Shown: positions 34,625 to 42,855 of the stretch, piece after piece
How the letters are laid out: every line of letters starts with the position of its first letter
How positions within the stretch are numbered: position 1 is the first letter of the stretch
DNA from: Korarchaeum sp964519515
GTDB lineage: Archaea > Korarchaeota > Korarchaeia > Korarchaeales > Korarchaeaceae
Length of the DNA: 64,000 nt
Direction of reading: 5' to 3'
Assembly: GCA_964519515.1 (NCBI GenBank)
Contig: CAZFIJ010000042.1
Coordinates: forward strand, 3,354 to 67,353
Made by a program: the position numbers and the translations under genes
Notes under the pieces: generated by a model
Told to the model about the DNA's origin: nothing
Seen by the model: the letters and a program-made list of their open reading frames with translations, nothing else
The model's database searches: none

Positions 34625-35788
34625 GGACGAGATATATTCCCTTATTCTCCTCATTCCCTCTCTTATATCTTCCATGGGACCCGCAAAAGAGATCCTCAAG
34701 TATCCCTCACCGGCATCTCCGAAAGCAGTTCCCGAGAGAAGAGCTACTCCAGCTTCACGTAAAAGTCTATCTGCGAGCTCGTCCGATGAAAATCCAGTCC
34801 TCTTTATGTTTGGAAATGCATAAAATGTTCCTGCAGGTTTAAGCATGCTGAATCCCTTTATCCTAGATATTTCGTCGTATATAACATCCCTCTTCCTCTC
34901 GTAATCCCTAATCATCTCATATACTTCCTCCTGGGGTCCCCTTATAGCATGTATAGCTGCAACTTGAGCGAAATGCGCGGGACAGGAGGATGTATTGAGC
35001 TGCACTTGAGCTATCTTATCCACGAACTCCTTCTTTCCGACAGCATACCCTAATCTGTAACCTGTCATGGCCCATGTCTTACTGAACCCGCTTATCATTA
35101 TAGAGACCTCTTCAGCCCCCGGGATCGATAATATACTCTCATGTTTCCTACCATCGAATATTATATCCTCATAGATCTCATCAGATATCACTAAGATGTC
35201 CCTCTCCCTCGCTAGCTTAACTATCTCCTCCAAATCTCTCCTACTGTAGACGGCTCCAGTTGGGTTAGAGGGTGTATTTATCACTATAGCCTTAGTCCTG
35301 CTCGAAACCTCCTTCACTATGTCATCTATGCTTGGGGAGAAGCCTCTCTCCTCCTTCAGGACTACGGGTCTCACAACGCCTCCTATAAACTTAGTCACGC
35401 TTTCGTAAGTTGGGTAAGCTGGCATAGGGATTATCACTTCATCCCCTGGATCTATGAATGACATAAGAGCACCAAATATCGCGAGTTTGGCACCTGTAGT
35501 AACTACGACATTTTCAGGTTTAATCTCTATACCTCTAGTTTCAGAAACTCTCTCAGCTATAGCTTCCCTCAGCTCATAGATCCCCGCAGATGGAGTATAT
35601 TTTGTCATACCACTTTCTATTGCCTTCTTCGTCGCCTCCACCACATGTTTAGGTGGATTGTATCCCGGTTCCCCTATCTCCAGATGTACTATATGCTTTC
35701 CCTCTCTCTCCAGCTCCCTAGCTTTTGCTAGGACTATGAAAGCTCCCTCAACACCAAGACTACTCATCCTAGATGCGAACTCAGGCAC
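34619..35788 (-). CDS. Class I/II PLP aminotransferase, aspartate type
   Basis: Fold-type I transaminase. The pyridoxal-phosphate lysine lies in SGFSKTWAMTGYRLGY, the substrate-carboxylate Arg in GYLRISFAGP, and the N-terminal block is VHLEIGEPGYNPP. The 389 aa length is typical of archaeal aspartate or broad-specificity aminotransferases. Specificity cannot be determined from the sequence. It lies upstream of no clear partner in an amino-acid pathway. Confidence 0.92.
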   Translation of the reverse strand: MPEFASRMSSLGVEGAFIVLAKARELEREGKHIVHLEIGEPGYNPPKHVVEATKKAIESGMTKYTPSAGIYELREAIAERVSETRGIEIKPENVVVTTGAKLAIFGALMSFIDPGDEVIIPMPAYPTYESVTKFIGGVVRPVVLKEERGFSPSIDDIVKEVSSRTKAIVINTPSNPTGAVYSRRDLEEIVKLARERDILVISDEIYEDIIFDGRKHESILSIPGAEEVSIMISGFSKTWAMTGYRLGYAVGKKEFVDKIAQVQLNTSSCPAHFAQVAAIHAIRGPQEEVYEMIRDYERKRDVIYDEISRIKGFSMLKPAGTFYAFPNIKRTGFSSDELADRLLREAGVALLSGTAFGDAGEGYLRISFAGPMEDIREGMRRIREYISSL

Positions 35789-35815
35789 GGGATCCCTCCA
35801 TAATACCCCATATAT

Positions 35816-36838
35816 TTAATTAAAACTTTTGCTCGGACTGGAGGAGGAGAGCAGGACCACATAAGCTAAGAGCCCGAAGAAGAGTTCATTTAGAAATACA
35901 GTTATCGTAGATGATGTTAGTGTTATCGCAAGTGCCTCCCCACTGCTCAGTCCTATTATCGTCAATAGTGCGGCCATCACCCATTCCCTAACGCCTACAT
36001 TCCCTGGGATCCCTATAGGGATCAGGATGAGTATTATAGATACTGAGTAGATGAGTATGCCCAAAAGGGGGTCCAGATTATGGCCTAATGCGTGAAAATA
36101 GATGAAGATAGGGAGCATATCGAAGAGCCAGTTGAGGAAAGCGCATACCATCGTGATCGAGAGGAGGGGCTTATTCGATATCAAATACTTGAAGGAGGAG
36201 ACATATTCCTTTGCCATCTTCCTGCTACTCTCCAAGTTTCTCTTGAGGACTCTCTCTACTATTGAGATCACTCTCTCTATGTAATCCTCCCTCAGGCTGA
36301 TCTTGTATATGATGTAGAAGATCAAGGTCAGGAGTATTACCGGCAGTAATATAACAGTTGCATCGCCCTTGAAAGCGAAACTCATTAAATAGGAGAAGCC
36401 AAGAGTTATGCTAACTATGAAAGGAACTATCATGACTATTCTATGGACTATTATAGAGGAGAGTGCTTCAGCCGGGCTTATGCCATTTCTCTTACTCACT
36501 AGGTATATCCTAGCTATTTCTCCACTTGTAGAGGCTGTTGGAATCAATAAGCTCACGAATAGACTCACCCACCCTATCAAGAAGGCCTCCCTGAACGACA
36601 CTCGCCTCCCTAAGAGGAAATACCATCCTAAAATGTAGAAGAGGACTCCTATATGTATCGAAGCGAAAGCCAAGATTATGGGTACTATGCCAATCGCAGC
36701 CATCCTTTCCGCAGCTGATTTGAAGTCAAAAGCGATGAGAAGGGGTATCGTCAGGACCAGTCCTATTAGGATGAGTATCACATTTTTTCTCCCAATCCTC
36801 GGAATTTCCCTCTGATTCTCCATTTTTACCACCTTCAT
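35816..36838 (-). CDS. Flippase-like membrane protein (UPF0104 / AglD-MprF type)
   Basis: Integral membrane protein with about eight hydrophobic segments, beginning NVILILIGLVLTIPLLIAF. It contains the family signatures SLFVSLLIPTASTSGEIAR and a conserved GIPGNVGVREW near the C-terminus. Members (DUF2029/UPF0104) occur with glycan-lipid pathways and are suspected flippases. It overlaps the PfkB kinase gene by 4 nt (ATGA), in one operon with tmk. Confidence 0.85.
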   Translation of the reverse strand: MKVVKMENQREIPRIGRKNVILILIGLVLTIPLLIAFDFKSAAERMAAIGIVPIILAFASIHIGVLFYILGWYFLLGRRVSFREAFLIGWVSLFVSLLIPTASTSGEIARIYLVSKRNGISPAEALSSIIVHRIVMIVPFIVSITLGFSYLMSFAFKGDATVILLPVILLTLIFYIIYKISLREDYIERVISIVERVLKRNLESSRKMAKEYVSSFKYLISNKPLLSITMVCAFLNWLFDMLPIFIYFHALGHNLDPLLGILIYSVSIILILIPIGIPGNVGVREWVMAALLTIIGLSSGEALAITLTSSTITVFLNELFFGLLAYVVLLSSSSPSKSFN

Positions 36839-37740
36839 TTCCCATAGAATATTAGTTTCATCGTCTGTATCTCATCCCAAGTTGGCAGGCTATCTATACC
36901 ACTCGGCCTCGAGACCTTTATCGTTGAGGCAGCGTTCGCGAGTTTCAAGCAATCATCTATTGAGAATCCCCTCCTCCTGGCCTTGAGATATACTGCTGCG
37001 AATATATCACCAGCTCCGGTCGTATCCACTACTTTGACCGGGATCGCATCGACACGATGGGCCTCACCATCTACATACGCTAGAGAGCCTTTAGATCCCA
37101 TTTTTATCACTACTTCCTTAGGTCCTTCTTTCGCTATTTTAGCAGCACAGTCTATAGGATCTCTCTCCCCTGAGAGCTCTTGGGCCTCTTTCTCGTTCAG
37201 GAAAATTTTTCCAGTCTTCCCGAGGAGTGACCAGATCTTATGCTTGTACTTCACGATCATCCTCATCCCGGGATCCCAAGAGGCCTCTCTCATCTCTAGG
37301 ACGGATTCTGCTATCTCAGGCCTCACAGTCGCCATATGGACTTCATCAGCTGAAGATATGAGTTCCCTCCTTTCCGAGATATCTGAAGGTGAGAGCTCCT
37401 CATTTGCCCCTGAGCTCTGTATCATCCTCCTATCCTCACCTAGCACGTTCAGTATGAGGACGAGGCCCGTCCTAACGCCCTCAACTATTTTTATGTAAGA
37501 TGTGTTAACATTTCCCCTCCTCAATGCCTCCAAGTAGAATTTACCGAGTTCATCGTTCCCAAGCGATGCGATTACGTAGGACTCGATGCCTATCTTAGCT
37601 GCTGCCATAGCGAAGTTAGATGCTGCCCCTCCAGAACTAATAGTGATAGCTAGAGCATCTAGCGATTCATCCTGCCCGGGTATGGTCTCTAAGAATACCT
37701 TTATGTCGACATTCGCATTGCCTATTGCTACAAACCTCAT
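36835..37740 (-). CDS. PfkB-family carbohydrate or nucleoside kinase
   Basis: Ribokinase-fold kinase. The N-terminal GNANVDIKVFLETIP and the catalytic DTTGAGDIFAAVYL are both present, with the substrate-side GGAASNFAMAAAKIG. At 301 aa it is full length. The phosphorylated sugar or nucleoside is unknown. The start overlaps the tmk stop, so it is co-translated with tmk, but a functional link is not shown. Confidence 0.9.
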   Translation of the reverse strand: MRFVAIGNANVDIKVFLETIPGQDESLDALAITISSGGAASNFAMAAAKIGIESYVIASLGNDELGKFYLEALRRGNVNTSYIKIVEGVRTGLVLILNVLGEDRRMIQSSGANEELSPSDISERRELISSADEVHMATVRPEIAESVLEMREASWDPGMRMIVKYKHKIWSLLGKTGKIFLNEKEAQELSGERDPIDCAAKIAKEGPKEVVIKMGSKGSLAYVDGEAHRVDAIPVKVVDTTGAGDIFAAVYLKARRRGFSIDDCLKLANAASTIKVSRPSGIDSLPTWDEIQTMKLIFYGK

Positions 37741-38312
37741 CCTCTCTCCCCCAATTTGTTGAGCAATATATTAAGGATTTCCTCCGAGATCTCCTCCTCC
37801 TCCCTCCCGGCATCTATTAGGTACGTTATAGAGCTCCAAGGCTCCACTCTGATGAGCTTAAGGTAATTCTCTCTCACGATGCTCAGGAAATCTAATGAAT
37901 GATATATTTCCTTATTTTCAATCCTATTGATAGCAATGTCGGGGCTTATATCAAGGTAAAAAACTATATCCGGTAATCCAGCCCATCTATTGATCTCATT
38001 TATCCATTGAATAGGGAGGAAAACTCCCTGATAAGCTAGCGAAGATAGCAAATATCTATCCAAGATTATTATTCCATCCATTTTCAAACTTCTCATATGC
38101 TCGATCCTATCCGCTGCGAAGAGAAGGGCTATCGTCTTCTGGTCGAGCTCTATCTCCCCTTTAAGTGCCCTCTTCAGTATCTTCCCTATTTCCCCATCAG
38201 TTGGCTCCTTAGTGTAAATCGCTCTCATACCAAGCTCCGTTAGCTTATTGAACAATCTTCTGCTCTGAGTCGTCTTTCCGGCCCCATCTATCCCCTCGAA
38301 TGCTACTAACAT
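37737..38312 (-). CDS. tmk: Thymidylate kinase
   Basis: dTMP to dTDP phosphorylation. The P-loop reads FEGIDGAGKTTQSRRL, the DR(Y/H) motif ILDRYLLSSLAYQG and the thymidine-side segment is present. The 191 aa is slightly short but complete. First gene of the minus-strand operon tmk-pfkB-UPF0104; it is divergent from prs, which fits nucleotide metabolism. Confidence 0.94.
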   Translation of the reverse strand: MLVAFEGIDGAGKTTQSRRLFNKLTELGMRAIYTKEPTDGEIGKILKRALKGEIELDQKTIALLFAADRIEHMRSLKMDGIIILDRYLLSSLAYQGVFLPIQWINEINRWAGLPDIVFYLDISPDIAINRIENKEIYHSLDFLSIVRENYLKLIRVEPWSSITYLIDAGREEEEISEEILNILLNKLGERG

Positions 38313-38329
38313 CCTGCCTTACCCCACCG

Positions 38330-38341
38330 CTTAATTTTTAA
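38330..38341 (+). promoter_or_regulatory. TATA box of prs
   Basis: CTTAATTTTTAA centred about 29 nt before the prs ATG at 38365, with no Shine-Dalgarno in between; predicts a leaderless or nearly leaderless prs mRNA. Being AT-symmetric it might also serve the divergent tmk. Confidence 0.5.
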
Positions 38342-38364
38342 CTGCTAAGCATTGAATAGCCTAT

Positions 38365-39270
38365 ATGCTAGTAGTGGGTCCGGAAGACGAATTCAACATC
38401 GAACTCTCAAGGAGACTTGAAACGAGGCTTGTGCCAATTGAGAGAAGAGTATTTCCCGATGGGGAGGTATGCCCCAGGGTCCTGGGCAACGTGAATGGGG
38501 AAGATATCTTACTCTCTATGAGGATGAAAGCAGGAAGTTGTCGGCCGAACAGCTATCTAATCGAGATTCTCTTCACATTAAGGAACCTCAAGGAGCATAT
38601 GGGAGCTAAATCAATATATCTATTGATGCCCTATTTCCCCTACTCGAGACAGGATGCTATATTCAGGGAGGGGGAGCCGTTCTCCTCGAAGTACGTAGCT
38701 GAGCTCTTGGAGGATTCTGGTGTTGATGAGGTCATCACGATCACAGCACACCTCCACAGGGTGAGCGATACGAGGGCACTCTTCAATAGGACCGACTTCT
38801 ATAACTTAAGCGGGTTCGAATCCCTCGCTAAGGAGCTCAAGAGGATCCCCCTGAGGGATCCTTTCATCCTCGGACCAGATACTGAGAGCATAAACTGGGC
38901 TAGGGAGCTGGCTGAGTACTACGGAACGGAGGAATTCGATTCATTCGGGAAGGAGAGAGATGTCAGCTCAGGGGAGATAAGGACTCTAGTTAAGGAACTC
39001 AAGCTCGAGGGGAGGGATGTTATCTTAGTCGATGACATGGTCTCCACCGGAGGGACTATGGCTAATGCCATCAGATCAGCTAAGATGATGGGCGCCAGGC
39101 TCCTCATAGCTGCTTTCGTCCACCCCGTGATGGTCCCTGGTTCCCTGGAAAGGATATTAGGAGCGGGAGCCGATATTATAGTGGCAACCGATACGCTCGA
39201 ATGGTCTGGATCGAGAGCGAGCGTCGTGCCCACAATAGCTTCAGCCTTAAGAGGGGGTGTTTCCACTTGA
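38365..39270 (+). CDS. prs: Ribose-phosphate pyrophosphokinase
   Basis: Makes PRPP for nucleotide and histidine synthesis. The N-terminal PRPP-synthase domain shows FPDGEVCPRVLGNVNGED and PYFPYSRQDAIFREGEP, and the C-terminal domain carries the PRPP loop VILVDDMVSTGGTM. The histidine in TITAHLH is conserved. At 301 aa it is like class III/archaeal enzymes. The stop overlaps the TTG start of the following membrane protein gene. Confidence 0.95.
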   Translation: MLVVGPEDEFNIELSRRLETRLVPIERRVFPDGEVCPRVLGNVNGEDILLSMRMKAGSCRPNSYLIEILFTLRNLKEHMGAKSIYLLMPYFPYSRQDAIFREGEPFSSKYVAELLEDSGVDEVITITAHLHRVSDTRALFNRTDFYNLSGFESLAKELKRIPLRDPFILGPDTESINWARELAEYYGTEEFDSFGKERDVSSGEIRTLVKELKLEGRDVILVDDMVSTGGTMANAIRSAKMMGARLLIAAFVHPVMVPGSLERILGAGADIIVATDTLEWSGSRASVVPTIASALRGGVST

Positions 39271-39653
39271 AATTAAAGTTAGGAATTCTAATTTCTGGAG
39301 TAATAACAGCTGTAATCTCCATGACTTTGATCTATTTTTCAATAGTCTTTAATACGAAAACTCAGTTATCGTACGTAGGTATGTTAGTTGGGCTCATCCT
39401 AGCGGCATTATCCTTAGGCGTCCTCTCAAACAAGGAATTCGCCATTAGAGTTTTATCGATCTTTTACCTGATCTTAGCGCTTTCGGGAATTTTAATAATG
39501 GTGAATCTACCGCCTGAGGGTCTCCTGATAACGTTACCCTCCTTAGCCTTAGGATCTTATCTCTGGAGAAGTACTGGGAGTACAGAGGAGGCCTCTGAGG
39601 GATCCGAAACCGAGAATTTTATGGTTAGAGAGGCATATGCTAGTGAAGATTAA
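39267..39653 (+). CDS. Small four-span membrane protein, unknown
   Basis: I do not recognise it. About 128 aa with four hydrophobic stretches (LGILISGVITAVISMTLIYF, MLVGLILAALSLGVLS, VLSIFYLILALSGILIMV, LLITLPSLALGSYLW) and an acidic soluble tail. The start TTG 39267 overlaps the prs TGA (TTGA), with a GGGGGTG sequence upstream; the longer frame from 39201 lies inside prs and is not used. Likely co-translated with prs. Confidence 0.7.
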   Translation: MKLKLGILISGVITAVISMTLIYFSIVFNTKTQLSYVGMLVGLILAALSLGVLSNKEFAIRVLSIFYLILALSGILIMVNLPPEGLLITLPSLALGSYLWRSTGSTEEASEGSETENFMVREAYASED

Positions 39654-39682
39654 GCAGTAAGCTTACTTAACCTCATTAAAGA

Positions 39683-39691
39683 TTATATATC
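39683..39691 (+). promoter_or_regulatory. TATA box before radA
   Basis: GATTATATA near 39681-39690, predicting transcription from about 39713 and thus a short leader that includes the mini-ORF at 39719-39745. Confidence 0.5.
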
Positions 39692-39718
39692 CGCTGATTC
39701 AGCTCTCCTCGGAAGGTG

Positions 39719-39745
39719 ATGGTGCATCCCGAGGAGAAAGGTTAG
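39719..39745 (+). other. Eight-codon upstream ORF in the radA leader
   Basis: ATG at 39719 follows GGAAGGTG and encodes MVHPEEKG before a TAG that ends one nucleotide before the radA GTG. The GAGGAGAAAGG inside it doubles as the radA ribosome-binding site. It could be a leader peptide for translational coupling or a chance ORF. Confidence 0.3.
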
Positions 39746-39746
39746 A

Positions 39747-40757
39747 GTGGAGGAGCCTCCTGAGGATGAGTTTGAGGAAGAGAATGAGGGTTATTATGAG
39801 GAGGAAGTTGATGTCTCCGGGGACTATGATCTGACCGAGCTTGAGGGAGTCGGCCCCGCAACTGCTAAGAGGTTAGCAGAGGCTGGTTTCACTAGTCTCG
39901 AGTCCATAGCGATGTCAACTCCATCGGAACTCGCTGTATACGCTGGGATAAGTGAGTCTGTCGCTCAAAAGATAATACAGGCTGCGAGGAGTAAGCTTAA
40001 TATAGATGTCATGTCAGCTTATGACTTTTATCAGCAAAGGAAGGCTGTTCAAAGGATAACAACTGGATCGAGAGCTCTAGATGAATTATTGGGAGGAGGT
40101 GTCGAGACCCAATCGATAACTGAAATATATGGCCCCTATGGATCTGGGAAGACGCAATTCTGCCACCAAATGGCTGTTACTGTCCAGTTAGCTGAGGAGA
40201 AGGGCGGACTCGGTAGAGGAGCTATGTACATAGATACGGAGGGCACTTTCAGACCCGAGAGGATAATACAGATAGCCGAAAGGTTCAAAATCGATCCTGA
40301 ACACGCATTGAAGAATATACTTTATGCGAGAGCTTTCACGAGCGATCATCAGATGATAGTGACCGAGAGAGCTGAATCTTATATAAAGGAGAGGGATATT
40401 GGCCTCATAATAGTGGATTCCCTGATAAGCCACTTCAGGGGGGAGTACGTCGGCAGGGAGACTCTAGCGGAGAGGCAGCAGAAGCTCAATAAATACCTGC
40501 ATAAGCTTCTCAGACTCGCATTAGGATACAATATGGCTGTTATAGTCACAAATCAAGTCGTCGCGGATCCCACAGCATTCTTCGGTGACCCAAATAAGCC
40601 CGCAGGAGGCCATGTTCTAGGACACGGGGTGACAGCAAGGCTTTATATAAAGAGAGGGAAGAAGGACAGGAGAGTTGTAAAGCTCGTCAAGAGCCCATAC
40701 CTCCCAGAAGGTACTGTTGAAGTAGCCATAACTCAGGGTGGTATTGAAGACGTCTAG
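39747..40757 (+). CDS. radA: DNA repair and recombination protein RadA
   Basis: Archaeal RecA/Rad51 recombinase. An unusually acidic N-terminal tail of about 25 residues precedes the helix-hairpin-helix domain (LEGVGPATAKRLAEAGF). The ATPase core has Walker A GPYGSGKT, Walker B GLIIVDSLISHF, and the FQHH-type loop region before VTNQVVADP. The 336 aa length is normal. The start is GTG 39747 behind GAGGAGAAAGG. It overlaps the convergent acyltransferase gene by 4 nt. Confidence 0.96.
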   Translation: MEEPPEDEFEEENEGYYEEEVDVSGDYDLTELEGVGPATAKRLAEAGFTSLESIAMSTPSELAVYAGISESVAQKIIQAARSKLNIDVMSAYDFYQQRKAVQRITTGSRALDELLGGGVETQSITEIYGPYGSGKTQFCHQMAVTVQLAEEKGGLGRGAMYIDTEGTFRPERIIQIAERFKIDPEHALKNILYARAFTSDHQMIVTERAESYIKERDIGLIIVDSLISHFRGEYVGRETLAERQQKLNKYLHKLLRLALGYNMAVIVTNQVVADPTAFFGDPNKPAGGHVLGHGVTARLYIKRGKKDRRVVKLVKSPYLPEGTVEVAITQGGIEDV

Positions 40758-41443
40758 ATCTCTTCATACCCCCTCCTTTTCTCGTCATACTCTTCCCTAG
40801 TTCCGACGACTCTCGCAGGAACTCCCATAACGACCTTCCTAGGTTGAACGTCTCTAGTCACGACGGCCCCTGAGGCTACTACAGCCCCCTCTCCTATCCT
40901 CACACCAGAGACTAGCACTGAATTCGCACCTATTACAGCATCATCCTCTATCTTGACCCCTAAAAGCTTCCTACTCGGCGGATATTTATCGTTTGTGATT
41001 ACTACGAATGGTGCTAGGAAAACTCTATCGCCTATCTCGCTCATCGGAGGTATATAGACCCCGCTCTGAATACTCACCTCCCTCCCTATCTTGACTCTCC
41101 CGTCTACGATGGAATGCGTCCCTATCAAAGTACGATCCCCTACACTGGAGTCCTCCCTTATTAGGACCGAATGTCCTGTTTGGACACCGTTCCCCAAAGT
41201 TACCCTCTCATAGATGACCGAATGGCTCCTTATGAAGCATCCCTCCCCTATCTTAGCCCCCTCACTCAGACGATCGTACACCTCGATACTCACCTCTTTA
41301 CCCCTCAACTTGGGCAGCGTTGGGTATCCTATCACTGAGTAGAACCCTATCACGGATCCCTTACCTATTATCGTCTCCCCTAGGACTACGGCCTCACCCT
41401 CGAAGCTGACTCCATCGATAATCGCCTTTTTAGATAGGTACAT
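40754..41443 (-). CDS. Left-handed beta-helix acyltransferase
   Basis: Hexapeptide-repeat protein: imperfect [LIV]G-x4 repeats run through most of the chain (for example GKGSVIGFYSVIG, GEGCFIRSHSVI, GAVVASGAVVTRDVQ) and end in the xenobiotic/sugar acetyltransferase signature PRKVVMGVPARVVG. It most likely acetylates a nucleotide sugar, in line with the nucleotide-sugar dehydrogenase at 14008-15396, but they are far apart. At 229 aa. It is divergent from the ubiquitin-fold gene at 41461. Confidence 0.85.
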   Translation of the reverse strand: MYLSKKAIIDGVSFEGEAVVLGETIIGKGSVIGFYSVIGYPTLPKLRGKEVSIEVYDRLSEGAKIGEGCFIRSHSVIYERVTLGNGVQTGHSVLIREDSSVGDRTLIGTHSIVDGRVKIGREVSIQSGVYIPPMSEIGDRVFLAPFVVITNDKYPPSRKLLGVKIEDDAVIGANSVLVSGVRIGEGAVVASGAVVTRDVQPRKVVMGVPARVVGTREEYDEKRRGYEEI

Positions 41444-41460
41444 ATGAATCGAGTGGGATC

Positions 41461-41682
41461 ATGAGGAAGACTATAAAAGTTTCTATAGGGGGAGAGGAAA
41501 AAGTGCTACCGGCAAATACTCAGTTATCTGATCTCTATAGGATTCTGGGGCTCAATAAATGGGAGATCCTTCTCCTGGTCAATGGTGAACCGCGTTCTGA
41601 TGATAGTTACCTTGAGGATGGTGACTTAGTGACATGGCTCAGGATAACACTCCATGAGAGCCCTGTCGATGGATCGAGGTGA
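41461..41682 (+). CDS. Ubiquitin-fold (MoaD/ThiS/TtuB-like) small protein
   Basis: A 73-aa beta-grasp protein: KVSIGGEEKVLPANTQLSDL, then ILLLVNGEP and YLEDGDLVTWLRI match sulfur-carrier proteins. The expected C-terminal Gly-Gly is absent; it ends ESPVDGSR, so sulfur-carrier activity in the usual form is doubtful unless the tail is processed or the protein acts differently. Its position just upstream of a TtuA/NcsA-like tRNA thiolase fits a tRNA thiolation link. The start ATG is 17 nt from the divergent acyltransferase gene. Confidence 0.7.
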   Translation: MRKTIKVSIGGEEKVLPANTQLSDLYRILGLNKWEILLLVNGEPRSDDSYLEDGDLVTWLRITLHESPVDGSR

Positions 41683-41686
41683 TTAA

Positions 41687-41845
41687 ATGCCAGAATCTCT
41701 TGAAGAAATGCCTTTTCATGGAAGCGTCGGAGCTGCTGACATCCCTAAGGCTCCCCTCTTCATTCCCAATACTTCAAGCTCTTGCCTCGAAGAGGATTCT
41801 CTACTCACTCAAAGACCGATTATCCCTGGAGGTGCCCGCACTTAG
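41687..41845 (+). CDS. Cryptic short ORF between the ubiquitin-fold and tRNA thiolase genes
   Basis: Two overlapping frames are open in the 186-nt spacer. Frame B begins at ATG 41687 six nucleotides behind a strong GAGGTGA and encodes 52 aa (starting MPESLEEMPFHGSVGAAD, ending IIPGGART). Frame A would start at GTG 41679 overlapping the upstream stop (GTGA) and reach 41864, giving 61 leucine-rich residues. Neither shows a known family. The spacer is less purine-rich than real genes nearby, so it may also be noncoding. I report it as a possible small gene. Confidence 0.3.
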   Translation: MPESLEEMPFHGSVGAADIPKAPLFIPNTSSSCLEEDSLLTQRPIIPGGART

Positions 41846-41868
41846 GAGTTCAAAATTGCGGTGAGATC

Positions 41869-42855
41869 ATGAGGCTCTGTGATATTTGCGGATCTGAGGA
41901 AGCTATCTATACTAATTACATGACTGGAGCTTCTTTATGCGCTAATTGCTTGAAGAATTCGATCAAAAGGAGGGCTTGGTCCGTGATGAAGAAGGAGCTT
42001 CGCCCCGGAGATAAGGTAATGGTGGCGCATTCCGGAGGGAAAGATAGCTCATTAGCACTCCTCTTGACTAAGGAGTTCTCTGATGAGATGAGAGAGTTCG
42101 ATTTGAAGGTGATTTCGGTGACATTGGATGAGGGGACCCTCTATAGGAGATCCTCTATAGAACTAGCGAGGAAGTTAGCTGAGAGGTTGCGAGTCAAACA
42201 TCTGACCATTCAGATGAGGGAGATCCTCGGGTTCTCCTTGGAGGATCTGAGGTTAGCGATACCGAAGGGTTGGAAAAGGAACGCTTGCACTTACTGTGGC
42301 GTTTTAAGGAGGCAGATAATGAATGCAGTAGCGCGAGAGATAGGCGCGACAGTTCTAGTTACTGGTCACAATCTGGACGACCTGGTTCAGACTTCCATCA
42401 TGAACCTAGTTAGGGGAGACGCTAATGCATTAGTGAAGACGATAATACACGAGAGGAAGTATGAGGAAGGTCTCGTTCCCAGAGTTAGACCATTGAGATA
42501 CGTCTACGAGAGAGAGATAGCTAGTCTCGTAGTAGCCCTTGGAATCCCAGCTCACTTGGGTAAATGTCCCATGGCCCAAGGGATGAGAATAGGTATGAGG
42601 AGGGAAATAGATTTTATAGAAGATTCTAATCCAGGAGCAAAGCTTAGGGCTTTCTTATTCCTTGAGAACCTCTCATCCAAGATGAAGGTCGATGTTAACT
42701 TGAGGAAATGTTCATTATGCGGGGAGCCGACTACTTCCGATATCTGTAAAGCATGCCAACTTAGAAAAGAGGCTTCCCACCTCATAGGGATCGAAGATAA
42801 AAATATTAGACTAGATAGCCTTAAAGCCTTAAAGGATTCAACATTTCAATCTTAG
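41869..42855 (+). CDS. tRNA 2-thiolation enzyme, TtuA/NcsA (Ncs6) family
   Basis: PP-loop ATPase that thiolates tRNA (U54 in TtuA, wobble U34 in NcsA). Order: N-terminal zinc finger CDICG..CANC, P-loop VAHSGGKDSSLALLL, the cluster cysteines ACTYCG and the later GKCPMAQGMR, and a C-terminal zinc finger CSLCGEPTTSDICKAC. The length is 329 aa from ATG 41869, which has GGTGA upstream; a longer frame from 41782 lacks a good start. Which tRNA position is modified cannot be read. Its 3' end overlaps apgM by 35 nt on the other strand. Confidence 0.9.
   Translation: MRLCDICGSEEAIYTNYMTGASLCANCLKNSIKRRAWSVMKKELRPGDKVMVAHSGGKDSSLALLLTKEFSDEMREFDLKVISVTLDEGTLYRRSSIELARKLAERLRVKHLTIQMREILGFSLEDLRLAIPKGWKRNACTYCGVLRRQIMNAVAREIGATVLVTGHNLDDLVQTSIMNLVRGDANALVKTIIHERKYEEGLVPRVRPLRYVYEREIASLVVALGIPAHLGKCPMAQGMRIGMRREIDFIEDSNPGAKLRAFLFLENLSSKMKVDVNLRKCSLCGEPTTSDICKACQLRKEASHLIGIEDKNIRLDSLKALKDSTFQS

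Noticed and set aside
39201..39266. Upstream part of the small membrane protein ORF within prs
   Set aside because: It is out of frame with the conserved end of prs and is charged rather than hydrophobic. Start TTG 39267 is preferred.
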